Shown: in pieces, positions 19,809-28,049 of the stretch
Position numbering within the stretch: the first letter of the stretch is position 1
Layout of the letters: every line of letters starts with the position of its first letter
DNA from: CAVSRC01 sp963732845
GTDB lineage: Bacteria; Pseudomonadota; Alphaproteobacteria; Rhizobiales; Kaistiaceae
Direction of reading: 5' to 3'
DNA: 64,000 nucleotides
Assembly: GCA_963732845.1 (NCBI GenBank)
Contig: CAVTBE010000005.1
Coordinates: 186,001-250,000, forward strand
Program-made: the position numbers and the translations under genes
Notes under the pieces: model-generated
Database searches by the model: none
The model's input: the letters and a program-made list of their open reading frames with translations, nothing else
What the model was told of the DNA's origin: nothing

Positions 19809-21479
19809 TCAGTTGCCGGGCGGCGGTTCCGGCAGCCAGTATTCGGCGTCCGGCTTGCCGCGTTCGATGCGCACGAAATTGTTGGCGAAGACGCGGTAGG
19901 AGTGGCTCCATTCGCCATCCGGCCACTGAACGCGAATGTTGGCGCGCTCGGCCGTGCCGAGGCCGATATGGACGAAGCCGGCCTGGCCCGAGGCATGGCC
20001 GCCTCCGACGGTGATGGTGCGGTCCATGACGTTGACGCCGGCCTTGACGTTGACGTGCGCGCCGACCGCGTTGCGGTTGGCCCCGGACTGGGCCAGCTCG
20101 ACCTCGAGCCAGTTGCCCAGCGGCTCGTCGCCGCCCCAGGCGGCCTTGGCGCCGAGATTGCGGAACAGGCTCACCGGCGCCTCGCGGTTGACCACCACGA
20201 GATCGAGCATGCCGTCCATGTTGAGATCGACCGCCGCGGCGCCGCGCCCGCGCCGCATCAGGGCAATGCCGGCTTCGCTTCCCACTTCGCGGAACGTCTT
20301 GTCCCACTGGCCAAGCAGCAGGTTGTCCGGGTCGTCGGCGGCAAAGTCAGGCATCGCTTCGACATTGCCCTTGGAGATGAACAGGTCGAGCAGCCCGTCA
20401 TTGTTGAAGTCGGCGAACTGGCTGTGCCAGCCGGTTGACGGGCGCACGTCGCCGCCGACATAGGGCCGCGCCGCGGTGACGCCGAGGGGAAAGGCGATAT
20501 CCTGGTAGACGGGACGGTCGTTGTCCGACTCCTCGGAGAGCCGCTGCAGCTTGGTGTCGCCCATCGAGGTGATGGCATAGACCGGATAGCTGTTGCCGAA
20601 GAGCTCGGCCTGGGCGATGCCCATGCCGTAGATCACCAGATGCTGCCAGCCTTCCGACGGGGTGTAGAGCCGCGGCGGCTTGCCCGGATCGACGTGCCAC
20701 ATCTGTTCTTCGCCGCCGCGATAATACTGGCGGTCATTGGCGACACGCAGCGCGGCAACGCCCGACTGGTTCCAGTCGGTGAACAGCATCGACAGCGTGC
20801 AGTAGCTGGGCGACAGATCGAAGGGGTCGCTGTAGTCCGGCTTGTCCTTGGAGGCGGGACGGTCGAGATAATTGTCGGCGCAGGTGCCCCAGGGCGCGCC
20901 GGGGGCCTTGCGATCGACATAGTTGCCGATGGCAAGCGTCGGGAAGGCCTGCCCCTCCTCCCAGGTCGCCGAAAAGGCCGTCGTCCAATCCTTGCCGCCA
21001 TCGAAAGCGAACAGGCTGTTGGCGACGTCGAATTGGCAGGCGCCCTTGCCCTTGAGGATGAGGTTGCGGCCGAGGCGAAGGACGACGAGGTCCATCAGGC
21101 CGTCATTGTCGATGTCGAGCGGATAGGCGCCAAGGACCTTGGTGAGATCCTCATCGGGGATATCCAAGGAGACCTTGGTGAAGCTGAGCGCGCCGCCGGT
21201 CGGGCTGTCGTTGCGATAAAGCGTGGCCGGGCTGGTGCCGCCGGCGAAGAACAGGTCCGGCTTGCGGTCGCCGTTACAATCGAACGTCGCCACGCCGCCA
21301 CCGACGAAGAATTCCCAGCCGCCGGTGTATTTGTGGTCGATGCCGGCGGCTAGCGCTTCCTCGTGCATGTCGGGAACGTCGTTGGGCACTTGAACCGGCT
21401 TGGCGTCGTCGGCGTGGGCCGCAGCGGCCGCGCACAGAGCGGCGGCCAGGACAAGTGCGGCGAACGGACCCCGTGTCAT
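19809..21479 (-). CDS. CRTAC1-like exported protein (FG-GAP/VCBS repeats and ASPIC/UnbV domain)
   Basis: A 556-residue periplasmic or secreted protein. A signal peptide is followed by repeated calcium-binding-type blades such as DCNGDRKPDLFFAG, DIDNDGLMDLVV, DFNNDGLLDLFI and DLNMDGMLDLVV, giving a beta-propeller. The C-terminal part (NRNAVGAHVNVKAGV and HIGLGTAERANIRVQWPDG) is the ASPIC/UnbV domain. Its start overlaps the di-heme oxidoreductase stop by four bases (ATGA), a pairing that implies the two act together. The role is unknown; partner binding through the propeller is plausible. Confidence 0.87.
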   Translation of the reverse strand: MTRGPFAALVLAAALCAAAAAHADDAKPVQVPNDVPDMHEEALAAGIDHKYTGGWEFFVGGGVATFDCNGDRKPDLFFAGGTSPATLYRNDSPTGGALSFTKVSLDIPDEDLTKVLGAYPLDIDNDGLMDLVVLRLGRNLILKGKGACQFDVANSLFAFDGGKDWTTAFSATWEEGQAFPTLAIGNYVDRKAPGAPWGTCADNYLDRPASKDKPDYSDPFDLSPSYCTLSMLFTDWNQSGVAALRVANDRQYYRGGEEQMWHVDPGKPPRLYTPSEGWQHLVIYGMGIAQAELFGNSYPVYAITSMGDTKLQRLSEESDNDRPVYQDIAFPLGVTAARPYVGGDVRPSTGWHSQFADFNNDGLLDLFISKGNVEAMPDFAADDPDNLLLGQWDKTFREVGSEAGIALMRRGRGAAAVDLNMDGMLDLVVVNREAPVSLFRNLGAKAAWGGDEPLGNWLEVELAQSGANRNAVGAHVNVKAGVNVMDRTITVGGGHASGQAGFVHIGLGTAERANIRVQWPDGEWSHSYRVFANNFVRIERGKPDAEYWLPEPPPGN

Positions 21480-22930
21480 TGGCGGACCACCAGAGTCTTC
21501 AGGAAGGCGATAAGTGCCGAACGGTCGCCCTCGTCGGCGGCGATGTACTTCTTGCGCAAATCGGTGGCCGAGCCGCCATGGGCACGAATGACCGCGTCGA
21601 GCGTCGAGAGGTCGGCGCGGTGGCCATAGGGTGCCGTCGAGCCGACGCCCCACAGCCGGGGAGTCAGGAAGACGTCGCGCTCGACGAAACGCTGGGCGAT
21701 CAGCTCGTTGCCGAGCGTGCTCTCCTCGCCGTCGGAGATGCGGTGGCGCTTCATGTCGCTGAACAGCGGCACGAGAATCTGGCCCTTGTCGTTGCGCGGC
21801 AGGGCCTTCACCCAGTCAAGCATGCCGAGGTCGTAGGAGATCGGCTTGGCGACCTCGCCCATGCGCAATGTGCCGGCCGTATCGTAGGGCGCGGGATCGG
21901 CGAAGGTCAGGCTGTCGAGGGGCAGGAAGGGTTTGTGGCAGCTGTCGCAGCCGAGCGCACCGAATACTTGCTCGCCGCGGGCGGCCGCGTCGCGCCAGCG
22001 CTGATCATCCGGCACCATGCGGGTCGGGGCCGCCAGGGTCGCCTGGAAGGCGACCAGCGCCGAGACATCGCCGGGCGACAACTCGTCGGGAACACCATCG
22101 CCGTCGAAATCGTCGGTTCCGGTCCAGCGCTTGCCGAAACGCTCGCTCGCCTCCATGCCCTCGTGGGCATTGGCCGCGTTGACGGTGAACTGGCGGATCG
22201 AAGCGAAGACCCCCTTCTGACTGAAGGGACGGATGGTGAGGTCCGAATCGACGCCGTCCAGCTCGGAGAAATCGACCAGGCCGTCGGGCATGACGGTGAG
22301 CTTGCCGAAGTCGACGCCCTTGGAGGACAGGCTGACGGTCTCCGGCTGGCCGCTCTTGCGGGCGGCGGCAACCGCCTGCTCGCGTTCCCGGCGCAGCTCC
22401 GCCGTCATCTCGCGGGCAAGCAGTTCGACGAGGCCGTCGCCGAACAGGGCAACCGTTCCGCGCTCGTTGGAGAACTGCGGGTCGAGCGTATCGAAATCGG
22501 CGCTCTCAAAACCCTCGGAAACGAAGGCGTTGACCGTGAAGTCACCGCCGCCGCCGGCAAACGGCGTGTTGTGACAGGCCTTGCAGGTGGTCGAATCGAG
22601 GCCGGCGGTGCGGCGGAACATGGTGTCGACGGGGTGCTTGCGCAGCGTCGGGATGATCGACTGGGTGGCCATCGGGCGACCAAGCCCGTCGGCGGTGGTG
22701 AAGTTCGATGAAAACAGCGCCTCGCCGTCCTTGACCAGTTGCGCCAGCCGGTCGGCGGTCAACGCGCCTTCGAACTGGCTGAAATCGACGTGGCCGTGGA
22801 CCGCCTTTTCCGCCCATGGCACATCGTCACCGGCGGCAGCCGGGCCGCCGACCAGCAACGCCGCGCAGATTGCGGCTGCCCTCAGTCGAGCCTGGTGTCG
22901 CCTTCCATGCCCGTGCGATCCATGCGTCAT
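21476..22930 (-). CDS. Di-heme oxidoreductase, putative peroxidase (DHOR family)
   Basis: A 484-residue periplasmic c-type cytochrome. The signal peptide ends near GPAAAG. Two heme-binding motifs are present, TCKACH (residues 115-120) and GCDSCH (327-332). The C-terminal TPRLWGVGSTAPYGHRADLS matches the DHOR and MauG/CcP type distal region. The family is named for putative peroxidase activity, with few members tested. The start overlaps the stop of the xylG-type gene (ATGA) and its stop overlaps the CRTAC1-like gene in the same way. A cytochrome c maturation system is needed for heme attachment. Confidence 0.88.
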   Translation of the reverse strand: MTHGSHGHGRRHQARLRAAAICAALLVGGPAAAGDDVPWAEKAVHGHVDFSQFEGALTADRLAQLVKDGEALFSSNFTTADGLGRPMATQSIIPTLRKHPVDTMFRRTAGLDSTTCKACHNTPFAGGGGDFTVNAFVSEGFESADFDTLDPQFSNERGTVALFGDGLVELLAREMTAELRREREQAVAAARKSGQPETVSLSSKGVDFGKLTVMPDGLVDFSELDGVDSDLTIRPFSQKGVFASIRQFTVNAANAHEGMEASERFGKRWTGTDDFDGDGVPDELSPGDVSALVAFQATLAAPTRMVPDDQRWRDAAARGEQVFGALGCDSCHKPFLPLDSLTFADPAPYDTAGTLRMGEVAKPISYDLGMLDWVKALPRNDKGQILVPLFSDMKRHRISDGEESTLGNELIAQRFVERDVFLTPRLWGVGSTAPYGHRADLSTLDAVIRAHGGSATDLRKKYIAADEGDRSALIAFLKTLVVRQ

Positions 22931-23715
22931 GCCCTCGCCTCTGTATAGGCGTCCGTGATCGTCACGCCGGGCGGAACGGTGCCGCCGATGATCATGCCCA
23001 GAACCTGATCCGTATCGACTTCGTCCTTGTTGACCGTGCCGACCATGCGCGCCGTCTTCATGACGGTGATGCGGTCGGCGAGATCGAAGACGTCGTGGAT
23101 TTCGTGGCTGATGAGGAAGATGCCGATGCCTTCCTTCTTCAACTGCTTGACGAGGTCGCGCACCTGGGCGGTCTCGGCCGGGCCGAGGGCCGCGGTGGGC
23201 TCGTCCATGATCAGGATGCGGGCGTTGAAATAGATCGCCCGGGCAATGGCAACCGACTGGCGCTGACCGCCGGAGAGCGCCATGACCGGCGTCTTGAAGC
23301 CCTTGAACAGGGGATTGAGGCGGCCCATCACGTTGCGGGTGGCGTGCTCCATGGCAACGTCGTCGAGCGTGTTGAACCGGGACAACAACTCGCGCCCGAG
23401 GAAGACGTTGGCCGGCGCATCGACGTTATCCGCCAGCGCCAGGTTCTGGTAGATCGTCTCGATGCCCAGCGCCTTGGCGTCGCGCGGGTTGTTGATCGAT
23501 ACCGCCTTGCCGTTGACGTAGATCTGCCCCGAATCGGCGTGGTAGGCGCCGGAGAGCACCTTCATCAGGGTCGACTTGCCGGCGCCGTTGCCGCCGACAA
23601 GGCCCACCACTTCGCCCGGATAGAGCGAGATGGACGCGTTCTCCACGGCATGAACGCCGCCGAACGACACGTAGATATTGCGCATCTCGACGAGCGGTGT
23701 GCGGTCATCGGCCAT
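22927..23715 (-). CDS. xylG: Xylose-type ABC transporter ATP-binding protein (single domain)
   Basis: ATPase of a pentose importer, 262 residues with one nucleotide-binding domain. This differs from the enteric XylG with two domains and is usual in alphaproteobacterial FrcA/XylG types. It has Walker A GGNGAGKST, Q-loop TIYQNLALAD, signature LSGGQRQSVAIARAI and Walker B ILIMDEPTAALGP. AGGAG lies nine bases before ATG 23715. It follows the permease gene by 26 bases and overlaps the peroxidase gene by four. Substrate assignment rests on the xylF-type binding protein. Confidence 0.9.
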   Translation of the reverse strand: MADDRTPLVEMRNIYVSFGGVHAVENASISLYPGEVVGLVGGNGAGKSTLMKVLSGAYHADSGQIYVNGKAVSINNPRDAKALGIETIYQNLALADNVDAPANVFLGRELLSRFNTLDDVAMEHATRNVMGRLNPLFKGFKTPVMALSGGQRQSVAIARAIYFNARILIMDEPTAALGPAETAQVRDLVKQLKKEGIGIFLISHEIHDVFDLADRITVMKTARMVGTVNKDEVDTDQVLGMIIGGTVPPGVTITDAYTEARA

Positions 23716-23741
23716 CGCTGGCAACTCCTAATCCGTGACGC

Positions 23742-25103
23742 CTATTTGGCCCGTCTGCGGTAGGCGGTGTCGATGCCGACCGCGATCACAAGCACCAGGC
23801 CCGAGACGATGTTCTGCAGCGGCAACTCAATGCCCATGAGCTGCATGCCCGATTGCAGCGACTGCATGACCACGGCGCCGAGCATGGCGCCGGGCACGGT
23901 GCCGATGCCGCCGGCGAACGACGTGCCGCCGATGATCGTGGCGGCGATGACGTAGAGTTCGTCGTTGGTGCCGAGCGCGTTGGTCGCGGCGTTCAGGCGG
24001 GCCGATGCGACGATGCCGGCGATGGCGCACAGGACCCCCATGAGGACGAAGATCTTCATGATGATCCAGCGGGTGTTGATGCCGCCGAGTTCCGCCGCCT
24101 CAGGATTGCCGCCGATGGCGAAGACGTAGCGCCCGAAGCGCGTGCGCGTGGCGAGGAAGGTCACCCCGAAACCAACGGCGAGCGCGATCAGCACTGGGAT
24201 TGCCAGGCCGAGGGAGAAGTACAACTCGCCGGTCTCCGGCCAGGCGATGTCGTGCAGCTTGGCATACTGCTTCGCCAGACCGATCGGCATCGGATAGGCG
24301 TTGATGACCGCGATCGCGCCGATCACGGCACCGCAGCCGATGAAGGCGAGCGTCAGCTCAGCCCAGATCGGGCGCAGCGGAAACTGGAAGCGCACGCGCT
24401 GCCGCCGGCCATTGACGATCGCCAGGATGATGCCGACACAGGCGATCGCCGCGATGATCCAACTCAGCGTTTCTCCGATGGAACCGAAGCCGCCGCCGCC
24501 GAGCTTGGCGAAATTTGAATCCATGGGCGCCAGCGTGCGGCCGCTGGCCACCCACCACGCCGCGCCGCGCCAGATCAGCAGCGCACCCAGCGTGACGATG
24601 AAGGCCGGGATGCCGAAGAAGGCGATGACGAAGCCCTGCAGGCCGCCGATCAGAGCGCCAACCGCGATCCCGAAGACGACAACGATGATCCAGGTCAGGG
24701 GCCAGTCGTAGCCGACGAAATGGGGCAGAATCTCGATCTGCATCTTGCCCATGAGCATCGCCAGGAAGCCGTTCAACGAACCGACCGAGAGGTCGATGTT
24801 GCGGGAGACGATGACCAGCACCATCCCGGTCGCCATGATGGCCACCGTGGATGTCTGCACCGAGAGATTCCACAGATTGCGTGGCGTCAGGAAGACGCCT
24901 TCGCCGAGCGCAAGCGGATTGCCCGACAAACGCCAGGCCGTCATGACCTGAAAGCCGAACCAGATGAGAGCCAGAGCCGCGATCATGCCGAGCATGCGGG
25001 CATCGATCTCGGTTGCATTCATGAATGAGCGCAGCAGGCCGGTGCGTCGCCTGCTCGCGCCACCGACCGGAGCGGGTCCGGTCGCACCGGTGGCGTCAGC
25101 CAT
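23742..25103 (-). CDS. xylH: Xylose-type ABC transporter permease
   Basis: A 453-residue permease of the ribose/xylose class with about ten hydrophobic segments. It has the signature VIVSRNIDLSVGSLNGF near the third helix and GRYVFAIGGNPEAAELGGIN in the cytoplasmic loop that meets the ATPase. The N-terminal 30 residues are polar and cytoplasmic. It is separated from xylF by an 82-base gap with a strong hairpin and is followed by xylG. Confidence 0.92.
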   Translation of the reverse strand: MADATGATGPAPVGGASRRRTGLLRSFMNATEIDARMLGMIAALALIWFGFQVMTAWRLSGNPLALGEGVFLTPRNLWNLSVQTSTVAIMATGMVLVIVSRNIDLSVGSLNGFLAMLMGKMQIEILPHFVGYDWPLTWIIVVVFGIAVGALIGGLQGFVIAFFGIPAFIVTLGALLIWRGAAWWVASGRTLAPMDSNFAKLGGGGFGSIGETLSWIIAAIACVGIILAIVNGRRQRVRFQFPLRPIWAELTLAFIGCGAVIGAIAVINAYPMPIGLAKQYAKLHDIAWPETGELYFSLGLAIPVLIALAVGFGVTFLATRTRFGRYVFAIGGNPEAAELGGINTRWIIMKIFVLMGVLCAIAGIVASARLNAATNALGTNDELYVIAATIIGGTSFAGGIGTVPGAMLGAVVMQSLQSGMQLMGIELPLQNIVSGLVLVIAVGIDTAYRRRAK

Positions 25104-25137
25104 TTTCAGTTACCCAATTTTGCATGCCAGTGGGCAT

Positions 25138-25164
25138 CTGCGCCGCGCGCGAGGCGCGGCGCAG
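25138..25164. terminator. Hairpin between xylF and xylH
   Basis: CTGCGCCGCGC and GCGCGGCGCAG form a perfect 11-base-pair stem with a five-base loop, placed between the binding protein and permease genes. No T-tract follows. Such hairpins commonly stabilise or partly terminate the upstream message, giving more binding protein than membrane subunits. Confidence 0.65.
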
Positions 25165-25185
25165 ACGGGTAGCTAGTTCAGGCCT

Positions 25186-26223
25186 TTAGTTGCACACCGC
25201 AACGCTGCCCGGCTTCACGCCCTTGCAGACTTCGTCCTTGGTGATCCAGCCCGCGTCGATCACGACGTTCAGGTTGTCCTTGGTGATCGGAACAGGCGCC
25301 AGGAACTGCGACGTCATCATGACGTGCTTCGGGCCACCGTCGAACTGCACGGCACCCTCGATCTTGTCCATCGCGGTTCCGCCGGCCATTTCAAGAGCCG
25401 CCTTGGCAGCAGCCTTGCCGAGCTCGCGGGCGTCCTTCCACACCGACACGGTCTGCGTGCCGAGCGCAACGCGGTTGAGAGCCGCATGGTCACCGTCCTG
25501 GCCCGATACCGGAACCTGGCCGGCCATGCCCTGGGCGGCCAGCGCGGCGACGACGCCACCGGCCATGCCGTCGTTCTCGCAGACCACGGCGTCAACCTTG
25601 TTGTTGTTGACGGTCAGGAACTGCTCCATCTCCTTCTGGGCGTTCGACGGATCCCAGTTGTCGGTGTAGGTCTCGCCGACAATCTTGATGTCTCCGCTCT
25701 TCACCGCCGCGCCGATCACCTCTTCGATGCCGGAACGCAGGAAGTCGGCATTCGGGTCAGCCGCGTTGCCCTTGATGATGACGTAGTTGCCCTTCGGCTG
25801 GGCTGCGAAGACGTACTTGGCTTCGAGCACGCCGACCTGCTTGTTGTCGAAGGTGATGTAGAAGGCCTTCGGGTTCTCGATCAGGCGGTCATAGCCGACC
25901 ACCGGAATGCCCTCGTCAACCGCCTTCTGGATGGCCGGCTGAATGGCGTCGGTGTCCTGGGCGAGAACGATCAGGGCATTGGCACCCTGCGAGATCAGGT
26001 TCTCGACGTCGGTCAGCTGCTTGGAAGCAGAAGACTGCGCGTCGGTCGAGATGTACTTGGCGCCGGCGGCATCCAGCACGCCCTTAATCGCCGCTTCGTC
26101 GGTTTTCCAGCGCTCTTCCTGGAAGTTATTCCAGGAAACGCCGACAACGACTTGCGCCAGCGAGACGCTGGCCGAAGCGGCCAGGCCAATCGCCGCGATG
26201 GAAGTTACGAGTAGCTTCCTCAT
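25186..26223 (-). CDS. xylF: Xylose-binding periplasmic protein
   Basis: A 345-residue periplasmic receptor of the ribose/xylose type. The signal peptide ends near SVSLAQ. The mature start VVVGVSWNNFQEERWKTDEA, the segment YDRLIENPKAFYITFDN and the end VPITKDNLNVVIDAGWITKD resemble XylF. Two cysteines at the C-terminus (EVCKG and AVCN) probably form a disulfide. GGGAGGA precedes the ATG. It is the first gene of the six-gene minus-strand operon ending at 18377. XylA and XylB at 62-64 kb would use the imported sugar. Confidence 0.92.
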   Translation of the reverse strand: MRKLLVTSIAAIGLAASASVSLAQVVVGVSWNNFQEERWKTDEAAIKGVLDAAGAKYISTDAQSSASKQLTDVENLISQGANALIVLAQDTDAIQPAIQKAVDEGIPVVGYDRLIENPKAFYITFDNKQVGVLEAKYVFAAQPKGNYVIIKGNAADPNADFLRSGIEEVIGAAVKSGDIKIVGETYTDNWDPSNAQKEMEQFLTVNNNKVDAVVCENDGMAGGVVAALAAQGMAGQVPVSGQDGDHAALNRVALGTQTVSVWKDARELGKAAAKAALEMAGGTAMDKIEGAVQFDGGPKHVMMTSQFLAPVPITKDNLNVVIDAGWITKDEVCKGVKPGSVAVCN

Positions 26224-26586
26224 CAGTTCCTCCCGTTAGGTAGGTGAACGCCGAGAAATGCAGGCCCCCACCCATGAAGCATCAATCCGTCAAACCGACG
26301 CTCCGTTGCACTCGACGATAGCCACGCGTGGCTGCTCGCCGAACGTGCAGCGCCGGAACGGGGGCACCATATCGAGGAAACTGGTTACTCTGCAAGCCAT
26401 ATCAGGCGGCTAGGGGCGTTTCCGGTCAGCATGTCGCAATCAGCATACGAAAGCGCCGGCTGTAATTTTCTCCCCTTCACGCGCGGTCGATCGTCTCGCT
26501 ACGGCCAAAAAGTACGACGAATCAACGCCCAAGCGGGGAGGATGCCAGGGCGCGGACGAGGGGTCCGCGCCGGCCGATGCGGCGGT
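26224..26586. other. Upstream region of the xylF operon
   Basis: A 363-base stretch without a recognised gene. It must hold the promoter of the xylF operon on the minus strand and the 3' end of the small membrane peptide transcript. No clear promoter pair or operator dyad was found by eye. Confidence 0.4.
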
Positions 26587-26676
26587 CTACTGGTTACTGA
26601 GATAAGGCAGCGCGAATACTATAGAAGAAGCGGCGCTGAGGACGAGGAACGCAGCAATGCGAAACGACAGGGACAT
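26587..26676 (-). CDS. Ultra-small membrane peptide, copy A (29 residues)
   Basis: Starts MSLSFRIAAFLVLS, ends FALPYLSNQ, and would form a single membrane helix with a short polar tail. It is 19/29 identical to copy B at 26810-26899. Many identical residues use different codons in the two copies (Ser2 TCC/AGC, Leu3 CTG/TTG, Leu13 CTC/TTG, Pro24 CCT/CCG, Tyr25 TAT/TAC), which shows selection on the peptide rather than a recent DNA duplication. AGGTG lies about six bases upstream. I recognise no family. It could be a regulator of a membrane protein, a toxin-like peptide or a leader. Confidence 0.65.
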   Translation of the reverse strand: MSLSFRIAAFLVLSAASSIVFALPYLSNQ

Positions 26677-26809
26677 GCTCACACCTGAAGCCGGGAAAGC
26701 CGGACGATGACGCTTATATGCACCGGCGGCCGTCGCTGCGCCGTGACGTCGGTCACAGGCGGCTGCGCCGGACTGTGCCAGCCGGGCGCATGGCGGATTT
26801 TGCGGAGAT

Positions 26810-26899
26810 CTAGTGGATGGTGAGGTACGGCAGAGCCAGAACGGCGGTCGAAGCGGCACTCAAAGCGAGGAACACAAAAACGCGAAACGACAAGCTCAT
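26810..26899 (-). CDS. Ultra-small membrane peptide, copy B (29 residues)
   Basis: Starts MSLSFRVFVFLALS and ends LALPYLTIH. Same length, same hydrophobic core and same LSAAS and ALPYL blocks as copy A, 133 bases away on the same strand. AGGGGG stands seven bases before the ATG, a good ribosome binding site. Codon differences at conserved residues support real translation of both copies. Hairpin and dyad sequences lie just upstream at 26954-26999. Confidence 0.68.
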   Translation of the reverse strand: MSLSFRVFVFLALSAASTAVLALPYLTIH

Positions 26900-26953
26900 G
26901 GCAATCCCCCTGGGCCCCTTTCGACATAGCCCGGTTGTATTAATGTTTTGTTG

Positions 26954-26999
26954 CGCTCATCCGTGAGCGCCCCAGAAACCTCACGAGAATCGCGAGGTT
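26954..26999. promoter_or_regulatory. Hairpin and near-perfect 23-base dyad upstream of the small peptides
   Basis: GCGCTCA-TCCG-TGAGCGC (about 26954-26971) is followed by AACCTC-A-CGA-GAA-TCG-C-GAGGTT (26977-26999), a 23-base dyad with one mismatched pair. Both lie in the divergent region between the small peptide genes (minus) and thuA (plus). No T-tract follows either on the relevant strand, so an operator is more likely than a terminator. Confidence 0.45.
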
Positions 27000-27228
27000 G
27001 CGCTGTCTAGACCGTTTTCGGCGCGGAGGGAACTGGCTCCGTTGCGCGACCGCAGAAGAAGATCAAAGCGGGCCGCGGCGGCCGACTTATCCCGTGCAAG
27101 CCGGCCCGGTTCTTGTATAGGCTTGCCTCGATATCGGCTGGGAGTCCGCCACAAACGACGCTCGTAACCGCGCCGGTCACCCGTCTCGGGCGGCGCGCGC
27201 CACCTCTGCTTGTTTCCGGAGAATGCGA

Positions 27229-28014
27229 ATGACGATCCGCACCACCGTCTGGGGAGAGAACGTCCACGACCGCGAGAATGCGCTCGTACGTGAGATCTAC
27301 CCAGAAGGCATGCACGGCTGCATCGCCGATGCGCTCAACGCCGATCCCGAGATCACGGCGACGACGGCGACCCTCGAACAGCCCGAGCACGGGCTCAGCG
27401 CGGAGCGGCTGGCCGAGACCGACGTTCTGACCTGGTGGGGCCACAAGGCCCACGGCGCGGTCTCCGACGCGATCGTCGAGCGGGTGGCGACACGGGTGTG
27501 GGAGGGCATGGGCCTGATCGTCCTGCACTCCGGCCATTTCTCCAAGATCTTCAAGCGCCTGATGGGCACCCCCTGCTCACTCAAATGGCGCGAGGCCGGC
27601 GAGAAGGAACGCATCTGGGTGATCAACCGCACGCATCCGATCGCACAGGGCCTGGGCGAAAGCTTCGTCGTCGAACAAACGGAGATGTACGGCGAACCTT
27701 TCGCCATCCCCGAGCCGATGGAGACGGTGTTCATCAGCTGGTACGACGGCGGCGAGGTGTTCCGCTCCGGCGTCACCTATCAGCGCGGCGGCGGGCGCGT
27801 GTTCTATTTCTCGCCGGGCCACGAGGTCTATCCGGTCTACCACGACAAGAACGTCCAGCAGGTGCTGCGCAACGCAGTGAAGTGGGCCGCCAACCCGGCG
27901 CCGGCCTGGGCCGGGATCGCCAACGCACCGAACGTGCCCGTCGACCGGGCACCCGAGCCGATCGAGGAGAAGGGCCCGCGCCTGCACGCGCCGGGCGAAG
28001 CCGGCTTCCGCTAG
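27229..28014 (+). CDS. thuA: ThuA family trehalose utilisation protein
   Basis: A 261-residue cytoplasmic protein with the ThuA (class I glutamine amidotransferase-like) fold: TWWGHKAHGAV, GMGLIVLHSGHFSKIFK and GGGRVFYFSPGHEVYPVYHD. ThuA and ThuB of rhizobia act in a 3-keto-trehalose pathway. The length equals that known for rhizobial ThuA. ATG 27229 is preferred because GGAG lies seven bases upstream; an in-frame ATG six bases earlier is the alternative. A Gfo/Idh/MocA dehydrogenase gene follows 35 bases later, as ThuB follows ThuA. The actual sugar may differ. Confidence 0.85.
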   Translation: MTIRTTVWGENVHDRENALVREIYPEGMHGCIADALNADPEITATTATLEQPEHGLSAERLAETDVLTWWGHKAHGAVSDAIVERVATRVWEGMGLIVLHSGHFSKIFKRLMGTPCSLKWREAGEKERIWVINRTHPIAQGLGESFVVEQTEMYGEPFAIPEPMETVFISWYDGGEVFRSGVTYQRGGGRVFYFSPGHEVYPVYHDKNVQQVLRNAVKWAANPAPAWAGIANAPNVPVDRAPEPIEEKGPRLHAPGEAGFR

Positions 28015-28049
28015 ACCGCGATGCGAAACGATCAGGAAAGGCTTCGGCC

